From NCBI RefSeq assembly GCF_000430645.1, contig NZ_AUMK01000015.1:1-64000 (forward strand): a DNA stretch of 64,000 nt, read 5' to 3'. Positions 1-8,719 of this stretch are shown piece after piece (position 1 is the first letter of the stretch; the number at the start of each line of letters is the position of its first letter). Both the position numbers and the translations under genes were made by a program. A model generated the notes under the pieces. It searched no databases. It was given only the letters and a program-made list of their open reading frames with translations, and had not been told where the DNA came from. The stretch is from Aquimarina latercula DSM 2041 (GTDB taxonomy: Bacteria; Bacteroidota; Bacteroidia; Flavobacteriales; Flavobacteriaceae).

Positions 1-532
1 TGGTACCAATATTTGTTATTGTTCCATCTTCTGATGTATAGGTAAATGTACCATCTCCATTATCTAATAGTGTAGATATGGTTTCAGTAATACTTCCTCC
101 ACCGTTGGACAAGGTAATAGTATTGCCGGTTTGACTTAATATTTGGATTTCATTCGTTGGGTCAGAATCAGGGTCGTTGATAAGAGAGGTTAAATCGACT
201 GATCCACCATCTTCTAATGTTAATACGTTAGTAATTGGGTTAAACGATAATACTTGATTATCGTTACCACTACATAGACTGGACCAACTATTATTGTTGA
301 ATTGAAAAATACATTCATCATCTGTATTATACACTAAGGCTCCATTTAATGGAGTGAGTGCATTCATTTGATTCGTATTGATTCTGGTTAAAACGAAAGC
401 TTTATCCACGCTTTCTAGTTCCAAAATAGATGAAGTATCTATTTGATTTGGATTGTCACCAACTTTCACCTGTGCATATACATGGCTCAAAGATGAAAGT
501 ATACATATAAAAAGAAGTAATTTTACCTTCAT
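1..532 (-). CDS. N-terminal part of a large secreted repetitive protein (3' end outside window)
   Basis: The reading frame begins with an ATG at 532-530 and runs off the left edge without a stop, giving 177 visible codons. Residues 1-20 form a signal peptide with a hydrophobic core ending in VYA before Gln. The following residues include a DTSSILELES stretch and acidic, Asp/Asn/Gly-rich segments (DPDSDPTNEIQ, GNTITLSNGGG, DGTFTYTSEDG). That is the style of the long tandem-repeat surface proteins of Flavobacteriaceae, many of which are T9SS cargo; the C-terminal sorting domain would lie outside the window. A TAnnTTTG-type box on the minus strand lies about 145 nt upstream. Function beyond cell-surface or secreted location cannot be inferred. 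Confidence 0.75.
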   Translation of the reverse strand, partial: MKVKLLLFICILSSLSHVYAQVKVGDNPNQIDTSSILELESVDKAFVLTRINTNQMNALTPLNGALVYNTDDECIFQFNNNSWSSLCSGNDNQVLSFNPITNVLTLEDGGSVDLTSLINDPDSDPTNEIQILSQTGNTITLSNGGGSITETISTLLDNGDGTFTYTSEDGTITNIGT

Positions 533-675
533 AGGCTGTAGGAAATTTCTTTTCAAAAAAGAGTTTTACCTCTCTTTGTTTGGGGTTATCACGTAACTAT
601 TTTGTTTAAACAAAACTAGCCTTCTATCTAAGCTAATATAGATAAGTTGCTAATATATTAATATTTTCTTAACTA

Positions 676-683
676 CAAAAATA
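676..683 (-). promoter_or_regulatory. Probable -7 promoter box of the secreted-protein gene
   Basis: Read on the minus strand this is TATTTTTG, an exact match to the Bacteroidota -7 consensus TAnnTTTG. It lies about 144 nt upstream of the ATG at 532. No clear -33 element was assigned, so the call rests on one motif. Confidence 0.4.
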
Positions 684-866
684 CACATTTAATCCGATTA
701 AATGCATTTTTTTTCGATAAAATACTTTTTTCAATCTATTTTAACTTGGATATAAGGTATAATTATTCAATGTTAAAGAATGATTTTTTTGATCTTAGGA
801 TCAATTGAAATTGTAATAAGAAATAAAAATAAAATTAAAAATATTTTTATTTTTAATAAAATATAA

Positions 867-874
867 TACATTTG
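867..874 (+). promoter_or_regulatory. -7 promoter box of tRNA-Gly
   Basis: TACATTTG matches the Bacteroidota -7 consensus TAnnTTTG. It ends 11 nt before the mature tRNA 5' end, the spacing expected for a short 5' leader. Confidence 0.6.
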
Positions 875-885
875 CCAGCGCAAAA

Positions 886-958
886 GCGGGAGTAGCTCAG
901 TTGGTAGAGCGTCAGCCTTCCAAGCTGAATGTCGCCAGTTCGAACCTGGTCTCCCGCT
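886..958 (+). tRNA. tRNA-Gly (anticodon TCC)
   Basis: A complete cloverleaf can be read. The acceptor stem is GCGGGAG (886-892) with CTCCCGC (951-957), followed by a T discriminator. The D arm contains AGCTCAGTTGGTAGAGC, the anticodon arm is CAGC-CTTCCAA-GCTG with TCC in the anticodon position, and the T arm contains GTTCGAACC. CCA is not encoded. It is followed directly by a strong intrinsic terminator and looks monocistronic. Confidence 0.97.
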
Positions 959-959
959 C

Positions 960-995
960 AAAGCTTCATCTTAATTAAGATGAAGCTTTTTTTTT
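960..995 (+). terminator. Intrinsic terminator of tRNA-Gly
   Basis: A perfect inverted repeat at 961-988 (AAGCTTCATCTTAA and its complement) is followed by a T run to 995. Confidence 0.9.
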
Positions 996-1108
996 AATAT
1001 TTTCTTGATTTTCAATAATTCAATATGTTTTTTATTTCCTATATAGAGGTTTTGTTAAGTAATACTTACATTCGTGATAACTGATTCCAAAAATTAATTA
1101 TTTTATTT

Positions 1109-1831
1109 ATGAATAGCAGAGGATTTACAAATATTATTAGATATTTTATGGATGAATGGTTACCGCCGGCTATAAGAGATTCTAAATTTTTTATGTTTCC
1201 GTTCTATTATTATGCATATAAGGGAAGGAATATAAAAACGGTAATGAACTTGAAATCCATAATTTTTAAGTGGTCAGAAGAAGAGTTTTCTGACTTTTAC
1301 TCTAAAAGAGATACTCGGTTTTCTAATAGTAGACCGACTGATATGTCTAAACAATGTTTAAAACATGTATTTGAAAAGATAAAGTCTGATAATCAAACGT
1401 TTATTGATGTAGGATGCGGAAATGGTTTTTTACTTGATTATGCGAACAAAAAAGGTTTTAAAACTACTGGATGTGATATTATAGACGGTAAAAGCTTTAC
1501 GCATAGTGAGTATTTTCAAGCTAATATAGAAAATTTGCCTTTTGAAGATGATTCCTTTGATGTGGTTTTCTCTACGCATACTTTGGAACATGTTATAGAT
1601 TTTGAAAAAGCTGTTAGAGAATTAAAGAGAATTACTAAAAAAACTTTATGTGTAGTAGTTCCTTGTCAAAGAGCTTATTATTATACATTAGATGAGCATG
1701 TGCGGTTTTTTCCTTACAAATGGATGCTTGAACAAGAAATGAAAATGAAATTTTATTCTTGTAAAAAAGTACATGGTGACTTAGTATTTATAGGTAATAT
1801 GGAAAAGGAAAAAAGTATTATTTTAAATTAA
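1109..1831 (+). CDS. Class I SAM-dependent methyltransferase
   Basis: A 240-residue protein of the Methyltransf_11/25 type. Motif I is FIDVGCGNG at residues 98-106, the acidic post-I region is around GCDIIDG, and the FDVVFSTHTLEHV stretch (about 150-162) is the usual motif II/III region. Residues 1-95 are a less typical, aromatic-rich N-terminal extension. The stop codon overlaps the next ATG by one base (TAATG), so it is probably translationally coupled to the downstream membrane protein. The context of glycosyltransferases suggests methylation of a sugar or lipid-linked intermediate, but the substrate is not visible. Confidence 0.85.
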   Translation: MNSRGFTNIIRYFMDEWLPPAIRDSKFFMFPFYYYAYKGRNIKTVMNLKSIIFKWSEEEFSDFYSKRDTRFSNSRPTDMSKQCLKHVFEKIKSDNQTFIDVGCGNGFLLDYANKKGFKTTGCDIIDGKSFTHSEYFQANIENLPFEDDSFDVVFSTHTLEHVIDFEKAVRELKRITKKTLCVVVPCQRAYYYTLDEHVRFFPYKWMLEQEMKMKFYSCKKVHGDLVFIGNMEKEKSIILN

Positions 1832-2766
1832 TGACTAAGAAGTATTTGTTAAATATTGGCTTTTGGTTAAAATTTATTGGAATAATCTTATTCTTTTATT
1901 TGATATATAAAGTAGGTTGGGAAGAAACTTTTGAATCAATTAAAAAGATTTCTATTATTCATATCATTATTGCAGTATTTATTTTGTGGTTAGCTTTTTA
2001 TTTAAAAAGTATAAGATGGAAAATTATTTCGAATTCATACGGAATTCCTTTAGTGCACTATAAAGCCTTTAAAGTTTTCTTTATTGGTCTTTTTTTAGCT
2101 AATATCACTCCCGGACGATTGGGAGATTTTGGGAGGTTACTTTATATTAAGGATGAATTACCTACTCAGAAAATAGGTTGGTCTAGCTTGATTATGGATC
2201 GTCTTTTTGATTTAATTAGTTTGTTGTTTTTTAGTTTATTAGCGTTGTTTTATTATCAGTTTAATTTTGATATTCTGAAACTACCAAATAACTATAAAGG
2301 GCTGGTATTTTTGTTTATAGGGGTGATATCTTTTTTTTTATTTATTTACGGGTTTAGAGGTAAATTTAACAGAATTATTAAGCCTTGGAGAAGAGCGTTT
2401 AATTCTCATAATCTTGGGTGGTCAAAAAATATACTAAGTTTCGTAATTACCTGTCTTAGTATGATTATGATATACGGAATTTTTAATTATGTTGCTTGGG
2501 CTATGGATATTGAGATTGATCATTTAGGGTTATTTTTAGGGACTTTTGTTTTGGGAATACTGACATTACTTCCCGTTACAGTTTTAGGAATTGGAGTTCG
2601 CGAAACATCTTTAATTTTTATTTTTCAATTGTATGATCTTTCGGCTGAAGATGCTATAGCATTATCTTTAATTATATTTATTCTTCAATTAATTTCATTT
2701 ATTCCCGGAGCTATTTTGTTTTATTTATCACCGATACGTTTAAAAGACTTAAGACAAATGAAATAG
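1831..2766 (+). CDS. Lysylphosphatidylglycerol synthase TM-family (UPF0104) membrane protein
   Basis: A 311-residue integral membrane protein with about eight hydrophobic segments. It carries the family's LANITPGRLGDFGR-like motif (residues about 90-103) and the later LPVTVLGIGVRE motif (about 248-259). The family is the flippase-like transmembrane part of MprF and AglD relatives, and stand-alone members often sit in polysaccharide loci. It overlaps the upstream methyltransferase by 1 nt and converges on a glycosyltransferase 8 nt downstream. A role in lipid or glycan translocation or modification is inferred from family and context only. Confidence 0.85.
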   Translation: MTKKYLLNIGFWLKFIGIILFFYLIYKVGWEETFESIKKISIIHIIIAVFILWLAFYLKSIRWKIISNSYGIPLVHYKAFKVFFIGLFLANITPGRLGDFGRLLYIKDELPTQKIGWSSLIMDRLFDLISLLFFSLLALFYYQFNFDILKLPNNYKGLVFLFIGVISFFLFIYGFRGKFNRIIKPWRRAFNSHNLGWSKNILSFVITCLSMIMIYGIFNYVAWAMDIEIDHLGLFLGTFVLGILTLLPVTVLGIGVRETSLIFIFQLYDLSAEDAIALSLIIFILQLISFIPGAILFYLSPIRLKDLRQMK

Positions 2767-2774
2767 TAATTTTA

Positions 2775-3875
2775 TTATTTGGATAACCTTTCGTTATCCT
2801 GAATATCCATCCACATTGCGAATAACAAAGATTGAAACCCTGATATGGTTAGGAAGATAAATATGATTAGGTAATCTGTTGGCGTTTTAGAATTTGGAAC
2901 AAAAAAATTAGCTATTAACTGGTAGAAGAAATAACTATTAATGATACAAATAATAAAAGCTACCCAGTAAAGTAAATATAACGGATGAAAACTTCTATAT
3001 AAATACTTTGTTTGAAGCCTTTTGAAAAAACAACGAACTAATAAAAAGAGTATGGGTAAAGATACTTTGATAATATTTAATTTTGATTTTTCACCTACAC
3101 CATATATTGGTTTAATCTTTACTTCTCTAATAGTACAGAATGCAATATTAAGTTTTACTAATAAATCATTAGGCATTCCATATCTTTTATATATGTCATA
3201 AAGAGGTACAGAGTTTAGGGCATTGTTTGATATTGCGGTATATCCACTTTGGGTATCTGACACACCCCAGTATCCTGAGGCAATTTTGGTTAGTATGCTA
3301 AGAATTGAATTACCTAAAAAACGTACTCTTGGGATAATTACCCAAGCGCTTTTATGAATCAAGCGATTTCCTTTAACATAATCAATATCTTCTGCTATAA
3401 CGGGTTTACATATAGATTCTAATTCATCTGGATCCATTTGTCCATCTCCAGCCATAACTGCTGTGCAATCAATATCATGATCTTTACACCACTTATATCC
3501 AGTCGCAATAGCTGCCCCAACACCTCCATTTTCTAGATGTTTAATTACAATTATTTTTTCTGTATTGGGATTTTTATTAAGAATTTCTGAAGGAGTAAAT
3601 TTTTGAATTTCATCAATGCTTTTTCGCTTTACCTCAATATCCGCACGATTATATATATTAGGAGCAATTTCGTTGTTTAGGTTAGAAGTTAGTTCAAGAG
3701 TTGATGTGTTGTCGGTTAGGTTTTTTATTACTGTTCCGACAGTATCGTCTTTCGAAGCATCATCAACTACAATAATTCTATCAACAAAAGAAGGCATGCT
3801 ATCTAGAACCATCATTATTTGTTGAGATTCGTTATAACAGGGTACTACTACTGCAACTGTTTTATTGTCAAGCAT
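2775..3875 (-). CDS. Family 2 glycosyltransferase with C-terminal membrane anchor
   Basis: A 366-residue GT2 protein. The nucleotide-binding start is VVPCYNES (residues 10-17), the VDDASKDDT loop follows (about 37-45), and the metal-binding DxD-like region is MAGDGQMDPDEL (about 140-151). Two to three hydrophobic helices at the C-terminus anchor it in the inner membrane. About 60 residues between the VDD loop and the catalytic core (an Asn/Thr/Glu-rich stretch near 50-110) are longer than in compact GT2 enzymes. The ATG lies 12 nt downstream of the stop of the GT-C/TPR gene, so the two form a minus-strand operon. Donor and acceptor are unknown. Confidence 0.88.
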   Translation of the reverse strand: MLDNKTVAVVVPCYNESQQIMMVLDSMPSFVDRIIVVDDASKDDTVGTVIKNLTDNTSTLELTSNLNNEIAPNIYNRADIEVKRKSIDEIQKFTPSEILNKNPNTEKIIVIKHLENGGVGAAIATGYKWCKDHDIDCTAVMAGDGQMDPDELESICKPVIAEDIDYVKGNRLIHKSAWVIIPRVRFLGNSILSILTKIASGYWGVSDTQSGYTAISNNALNSVPLYDIYKRYGMPNDLLVKLNIAFCTIREVKIKPIYGVGEKSKLNIIKVSLPILFLLVRCFFKRLQTKYLYRSFHPLYLLYWVAFIICIINSYFFYQLIANFFVPNSKTPTDYLIIFIFLTISGFQSLLFAMWMDIQDNERLSK

Positions 3876-3887
3876 TATATTTTGGTT

Positions 3888-5867
3888 TTATTCTTTATTT
3901 GTTTTTTTGAGATTACTCGTTGCCCATTTTAAATTATTTTTTGCTAATGAATAATTTGGACTTAATTTAATTGCTTTTTGACAAGCTTCGGCTCCAAGTT
4001 TCCATTTTTGTAATTGATTGTACGCAGAACATATATTGTTATAAGCAAAAGCATTTTTTGGATCAATTTGTAATATTTTTTCGCAGGTTGTTATAACTAA
4101 TTTATATTCTTTTATTTGATAATATTTTAAACTTAGATCTAAAAGCTTTATAGGATCTTTGGTGTTTTTTGTTTGATTTTTTAATGAGCTTATTTCCTCT
4201 TGTATTTTAGTTAAGTTTTTTGAAATGTTATTTAAAAGGTTCTTAGATAGAGTATGATTAGGGCTTTTTTGAAGCGCAATTTTTACGTGCTTTTCAGCTT
4301 TTAAATATTTTTTTTGATCAAAAAGAAATTTTGCATAATAATAGTCGGCAGAAGGAGAGCTTGTACTTAATTTAATTGCAGAATTGAAATATTCTTCAGC
4401 TTTACTATAATCTTTTTTAGCAGCGTGAAGAATTGCTAAATTTATATGTAAAACATAATAATTTGGACTTAATGAATAGGCTTTATTGAAGTAATTGAGT
4501 GCTATATCATAATTTCCTTTTTGCATTTGGGTCAAACCATAATTCATCTGTCCTCTTCCATTTTTAGGGCTTTTGATAACCACATCAAGCCAAATAGACT
4601 CAATGGAGTTCCAAACTTTATTTCTTTGAATAGTACCATATCCGTGGCCTAAAAGAATTAAAGCAATGATAGATATGATGTAAATGTTTTGTTTTTTTTC
4701 TTTCTCTATGGTCTTTTGTTTTTCAATAATTTTTAGTAATCCATATGGGACAGCAATAAAAAGTCCAATAAAAGGAAAAAACATTCTATGGTCGTTGGCG
4801 ATTTGGAAAAGAGGATTTAGAGTTGTCGGCAATAAAGCAATAAAGAACCAAGCTATACCGAATGAAATAGGTCTTAATTCTTTTTTTAAAGCTGTTTTTA
4901 CCATTGTAAATAACATTCCAATTATTATACTTAATCCAAATAGTGTTTTATAGCTGTACCATGGCTTTATAATAGTGAAATCTGGATCTGCACTAAGGTT
5001 TATGGGTAAAATAAAGTTGCTTAAATAGTGTGTGATAATGTACCATTGTGTGCTGAAATATTCAAATCTTGTAACAAAATAATTAGTAGAATCTGTAGAT
5101 TCAGGAGTTAGGTAATATTGATTTAAAATAAAGAGAGAAGAAGCTATAATTCCAGCAGGAGCAGTTTTTTTTAAAATTTTTAGGAGCTTGGTAAGAATAT
5201 TTTTCTTAGAAGGAGATAAAACTTCATGTTCTTCAAAAAGTATTACGTAAGATACTAAAATAGGAAAAAACATGACCCCAGTTTGTTTTGTCCATATTCC
5301 AATAACCATAGTTATAAGATAAAGGTGCCATTTTCTAGTTGTAGTGTTTATGTATAAAATGAGAGAAGCTACAATACATAATGTTGAAAAAGAATCTGAC
5401 CTAGCGCATATATAATTAATAGTTTCCGCATTTGCAGCATGAAACGCAAACCAAGCGGTTGCGAACAATGCAGTTAGCCCAACAAACTTATTTTTTGTTA
5501 GAGATGTTTTATAGATATGTTTCGATAACAGAAAAACTAATACAATTAATACTAAAAACCATAAAAAGATGTGGTAATGATAATAGTTAGAATCCAATTT
5601 TCCAGCAATATTGTAATCGATAGCGTTCATCAATGTGATTATAGGTCGGTACGCTCTATTTCCAGGTAATGAACTGAATGTATCTGCATCCTTGAAAAAA
5701 ACAAGCCAATTATCTAAAGTTCTTATAGAATCGTTGTTTACGACTGTATGCATGTCGTCGAAGATAAAGGGATTGTCGAAATGGTTGATGTATATAAAAA
5801 AAGTAGCAATTAGTATTACTACTAAGATTTTTAATTCGAATTTTTTGGAAGTAAAATTTTTAAACAT
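3888..5867 (-). CDS. Multispan membrane protein with C-terminal TPR repeats, TMTC-like GT-C candidate
   Basis: A 659-residue protein with two parts. Residues 1 to about 420 hold roughly ten hydrophobic segments and an early acidic motif, FIFDDMHTVVNND (about 34-46), in the first extracytoplasmic loop. This resembles the catalytic Asp-Asp loop of GT-C mannosyltransferases and TMTC proteins. Residues about 430-655 contain at least five to six tetratricopeptide repeats (for example MNYGLTQMQKGNYDIALNYF and AYNNICSAYNQLQKWKLGAE). The combination is that of the eukaryote-like TMTC family and of bacterial O-mannosylation candidates. It is upstream of and co-directional with a GT2 gene. Glycosyltransferase activity is inferred, not shown. 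Confidence 0.75.
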   Translation of the reverse strand: MFKNFTSKKFELKILVVILIATFFIYINHFDNPFIFDDMHTVVNNDSIRTLDNWLVFFKDADTFSSLPGNRAYRPIITLMNAIDYNIAGKLDSNYYHYHIFLWFLVLIVLVFLLSKHIYKTSLTKNKFVGLTALFATAWFAFHAANAETINYICARSDSFSTLCIVASLILYINTTTRKWHLYLITMVIGIWTKQTGVMFFPILVSYVILFEEHEVLSPSKKNILTKLLKILKKTAPAGIIASSLFILNQYYLTPESTDSTNYFVTRFEYFSTQWYIITHYLSNFILPINLSADPDFTIIKPWYSYKTLFGLSIIIGMLFTMVKTALKKELRPISFGIAWFFIALLPTTLNPLFQIANDHRMFFPFIGLFIAVPYGLLKIIEKQKTIEKEKKQNIYIISIIALILLGHGYGTIQRNKVWNSIESIWLDVVIKSPKNGRGQMNYGLTQMQKGNYDIALNYFNKAYSLSPNYYVLHINLAILHAAKKDYSKAEEYFNSAIKLSTSSPSADYYYAKFLFDQKKYLKAEKHVKIALQKSPNHTLSKNLLNNISKNLTKIQEEISSLKNQTKNTKDPIKLLDLSLKYYQIKEYKLVITTCEKILQIDPKNAFAYNNICSAYNQLQKWKLGAEACQKAIKLSPNYSLAKNNLKWATSNLKKTNKE

Positions 5868-6198
5868 CTAGCTTTAAAATTTTAATTGTACTTGGGGATT
5901 GGATTGCTTATAGTTTATTAAGATCTGGGATTGTAGTATCCTTTGTTTTTAGTATTAATGGGTTTAAATATAGTTGTTTTTATGTCTTTTTAATTGTATT
6001 GAAGATAAATATTTTTTGTTTATGTTAAGTATTTATTTGTTTGATAAATAACCCTGATGAATTTAAATCGAAAATAATTAGGCTTTAAAAAAGTATTTTT
6101 TCTAAAACAAATAAACAAAATGAATTATTTTATATTTGGGAGACACATATTCTGTATAGTGAGACTAACAAAGTTTCTTACAGAAATAAATTAACCAA
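5868..6198. other. Divergent intergenic region of the polysaccharide cluster
   Basis: About 330 bp, very AT-rich, without a credible gene. It separates the minus-strand GT2/TPR operon from the plus-strand wlb-like operon. The only clear signal is the TATATTTG box at 6131-6138. Confidence 0.5.
6131..6138 (+). promoter_or_regulatory. -7 promoter box of the wlb-like operon
   Basis: TATATTTG matches the Bacteroidota TAnnTTTG consensus. It is 60 nt upstream of the ATG at 6199 and oriented towards it. Confidence 0.5.
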
Positions 6199-6774
6199 AT
6201 GGATAAGAATTATTTTGCTCATGAAACGTCAGTGGTAGGTGATGGATGTTTTATAGGAGAAGGTAGTAAAATATGGCATTTTTCTCATATTATGCCTAGT
6301 TCCGTAATAGGTAGAAAATGTAACATAGGACAAAATGTAGTGGTTTCACCAGAAGTAATTTTAGGGGATAATGTAAAAGTTCAAAATAACGTTTCTTTGT
6401 ACACGGGAGTTGTTTGTGATGATGATGTTTTTTTGGGACCTTCTTGTGTTTTTACTAATGTTACCAATCCTAGAAGTGCTATAAGTAGGAAAAATGAATA
6501 CGCCAAAACTCATGTGGGTAAAGGAGCTACTATTGGAGCTAATGCTACTATTGTTTGTGGCAATAATATTGGTATGTATGCATTTATAGGTGCTGGTACG
6601 GTTGTTACAAAAGAAGTGAAACCATATGCCCTAGTTGTTGGGAATCCTGCCAAGCAAATAGGATGGATGAGCGAATATGGACATAGACTGGATTTTAATG
6701 CGGATGATATAGCTGTCTGTCCAGAAAGTAAAGAGAAATATGAACTTATCGGAGGAAGCGTTTTTAAAATTTAA
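6199..6774 (+). CDS. wlbB: UDP-3-amino-GlcNAcA N-acetyltransferase (WlbB/WbpD type)
   Basis: A 191-residue left-handed beta-helix acyltransferase with hexapeptide repeats (GDGCFIGEGSKIWHFSHI, CNIGQNVVVSPEVILGDNVK, VGKGATIGANATIVCGNNIG). Its length equals that of WbpD/WlbB, which acetylates UDP-2-acetamido-3-amino-2,3-dideoxy-D-glucuronate with acetyl-CoA on the route to di-N-acetylated uronic acids in O-antigen. The partner dehydrogenase starts 4 nt after its stop, in the same operon. The aminotransferase (WlbC/WbpE) required between the two steps is not in the window. Confidence 0.85.
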   Translation: MDKNYFAHETSVVGDGCFIGEGSKIWHFSHIMPSSVIGRKCNIGQNVVVSPEVILGDNVKVQNNVSLYTGVVCDDDVFLGPSCVFTNVTNPRSAISRKNEYAKTHVGKGATIGANATIVCGNNIGMYAFIGAGTVVTKEVKPYALVVGNPAKQIGWMSEYGHRLDFNADDIAVCPESKEKYELIGGSVFKI

Positions 6775-6777
6775 TAG

Positions 6778-7731
6778 ATGAAAAATAAGAACTTTGCAAT
6801 TATGGGTGTTGGAGGTTATATAGCTCCAAGGCACTTAAAAGCAATTAAGGATACAGAGAATAATCTGATAGCTGCACTAGATAAATTCGATAGCGTTGGT
6901 GTTATTGATAGTTATTTCCCTGAATCACATTTTTTCGTGGAATTTGAACGTTTTGATAGACATATAGAAAAATTAAAGAGAAGAAGAAATATACAACTTG
7001 ATTATGTTAGTATTTGTACACCAAATTATTTACATGATTCTCATATTAGAATGGCATTAAGAAGAGGAGCAAGTGCAATATGTGAGAAACCACTAGTTCT
7101 TAATCCTTGGAATATAGACACATTGGTTGAGATTGAAAAAGAATCTGAAGGGAAAGTAAATACTATTTTGCAATTGAGATTGCATCCAAGTATTATAGCA
7201 TTAAAGGAGAATGTAGATAATGGTCCTAAAGATAAGATTTATGATTTCGACTTGACTTACCTAACTTCTCGCGGTAATTGGTATCACGCTTCTTGGAAAG
7301 GTGATGTTTCTAAATCTGGTGGAATAGCAACAAATATTGGGGTTCATTTTTACGATATGTTATCTTGGGTTTTTGGAAAGGTTAAAGGAAACAAAGTTCA
7401 TTTATTGACAGATGATAGTGCTTCTGGATTTTTAGAATTCGAAAAAGCTAGGGTTCGTTGGTTTTTATCTATTAATTACGAGAATATTCCAGAAGATATT
7501 AAAGCACAAGGAAAAAGAACATATCGCTCAATTACCATTGATAATGAAGAAATAGAGTTTAGTACTGGGTTTACAGAGTTACATACACGTAGTTATAAGA
7601 GTATATTAGAAGGTAAAGGTTATGGACTTATGGATGCTAAAACCTCAATACAAATTGTCCATGATATTAGAAATGCTGAAATTGTTTCTTTAAAAGAAGA
7701 TTACCACCCTTTTGTGAAGAAAGTAATTTAG
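6778..7731 (+). CDS. wlbA: UDP-GlcNAcA 3-dehydrogenase, Gfo/Idh/MocA family (WlbA/WbpB type)
   Basis: A 317-residue NAD-dependent oxidoreductase. The N-terminus GVGGYIAPRHLKAIKDT (residues 10-26) is the Rossmann motif form typical of WlbA. CEKP at 102-105 supplies the Lys of this family's active site, and GGIATNIGVHFYD (181-193) supplies the His. WlbA/WbpB oxidises C3 of UDP-N-acetylglucosaminuronate, making the substrate for transamination and then acetylation by the upstream WlbB. Gene order wlbB-wlbA with a 3-nt gap indicates one transcript. Confidence 0.88.
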   Translation: MKNKNFAIMGVGGYIAPRHLKAIKDTENNLIAALDKFDSVGVIDSYFPESHFFVEFERFDRHIEKLKRRRNIQLDYVSICTPNYLHDSHIRMALRRGASAICEKPLVLNPWNIDTLVEIEKESEGKVNTILQLRLHPSIIALKENVDNGPKDKIYDFDLTYLTSRGNWYHASWKGDVSKSGGIATNIGVHFYDMLSWVFGKVKGNKVHLLTDDSASGFLEFEKARVRWFLSINYENIPEDIKAQGKRTYRSITIDNEEIEFSTGFTELHTRSYKSILEGKGYGLMDAKTSIQIVHDIRNAEIVSLKEDYHPFVKKVI

Positions 7732-7771
7732 ATTTCTTGTTTTGAATAATGTCGAATCTCAATAACCAAAA

Positions 7772-8719
7772 ATGAATAAGCAAAATATCTCAATTGTAAT
7801 ATCATTGTTTAATGAAGAGAAGGGTGTGATTCATTTTTGGAATTCGTTGGAGAGCGTATTGATTTCCATGCCAGAGAGAAGTTTTGAACTTATATGGGTA
7901 AATGATGGAAGTACTGATGGAACGCAAAGGTTAATTGATGAAATAAGAAAAGAAAAATCATTGAATAATATTAAAAATATTAGCATTGAGTTTTCTAAAA
8001 ATTTCGGGCATGAATCTGCAATGATAGCAGGGATTGATAATGCTTCTGGAGATGCAATTATTTGTATAGATTCTGATGGCCAACACCCGCCAGCAGAAAT
8101 ACCTAAGATGATTAATGCTTTTAATGAAGGAAATGATATTGTATTAATGCAGCGTTTAGAAAGAGGTGATAATAGCTATGTTAAAAAGAAATTTTCAAAA
8201 TTCTTTTATCAAATAATAAATTACTTGTCAGCCATTAAATTTGAAGAAAATTCCACTGATTTCTTTTTAGTTTCTAATCGTATTAAAGTTATACTTGCCT
8301 CTAATTTTCGGGACCGTAATAGATTTATACGAGGTTTTATACAATCATTAGGTTTTTCTAAAAGTAAATTATCGTTCAGCGCACCTGCAAGAGAATATGG
8401 AGAGAGTAATTATTCTTATCTCATGTTGCTTAAGTTAGCCTTTAATGCAATATTTTCTTTTTCTAATAAGCCATTGAGAATTAGTGTTTTGTTGTCGGCT
8501 GTTTTTATTTTATTTACTTTAGGAATGATAGGGTATACATTATATACTTATTTAAACGGAACTTCAGCTCCGTCAGGATATAACACTATTATAATTTTTA
8601 TGTCAGCTTCTTTTTCAATTCTGTTTGTTACACTTTCTATCTTGTCACTTTATTTCGAAAAATTAATACAAGAAATGCGTAAAAGACCTATTTATATTAT
8701 TAAGCAAAAAAATGATTAG
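7772..8719 (+). CDS. GtrB/ArnC-like polyprenyl-phosphate glycosyltransferase (GT2)
   Basis: A 315-residue GT2 enzyme with IVISLFNEE (7-15), VNDGSTDGT (about 47-55), the catalytic DSDGQHPP motif (about 94-101) and the RDRNRFIRG motif near 183-191. Two C-terminal transmembrane helices (about 230-252 and 268-292) follow. This is the layout of GtrB, ArnC and DPM1-type enzymes that load a sugar onto undecaprenyl phosphate. The gene overlaps the next one by 8 nt, so the lipid-linked sugar may be the donor for the downstream membrane protein. Sugar identity is unknown. Confidence 0.85.
   Translation: MNKQNISIVISLFNEEKGVIHFWNSLESVLISMPERSFELIWVNDGSTDGTQRLIDEIRKEKSLNNIKNISIEFSKNFGHESAMIAGIDNASGDAIICIDSDGQHPPAEIPKMINAFNEGNDIVLMQRLERGDNSYVKKKFSKFFYQIINYLSAIKFEENSTDFFLVSNRIKVILASNFRDRNRFIRGFIQSLGFSKSKLSFSAPAREYGESNYSYLMLLKLAFNAIFSFSNKPLRISVLLSAVFILFTLGMIGYTLYTYLNGTSAPSGYNTIIIFMSASFSILFVTLSILSLYFEKLIQEMRKRPIYIIKQKND

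Larger units (their letters stand above)
533..885. other. Intergenic region between secreted-protein gene and tRNA-Gly
   Basis: No convincing gene is seen here. It contains a 16-bp perfect palindrome TTTTGTTTAAACAAAA at 600-615, lying in the leader of the minus-strand gene. A minus-strand -7 box TATTTTTG (683-676) probably starts that gene, which would give a leader of about 140 nt. The right-hand part is extremely AT-rich and ends in the tRNA promoter. Confidence 0.5.

Noticed and set aside
886..958. tRNA-Gly as an integration site for the polysaccharide cluster
   Set aside because: No integrase and no second copy of the tRNA 3' end were seen in the window.
773..961. 62-codon minus-strand frame across tRNA-Gly
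   Set aside because: It is an antisense reading of the tRNA and its promoter, with no independent coding evidence.
2781..2799. GGATAAC/GTTATCC hairpin between convergent genes
   Set aside because: It lies inside the 3' end of the glycosyltransferase coding region and has no T run; at most a weak terminator.
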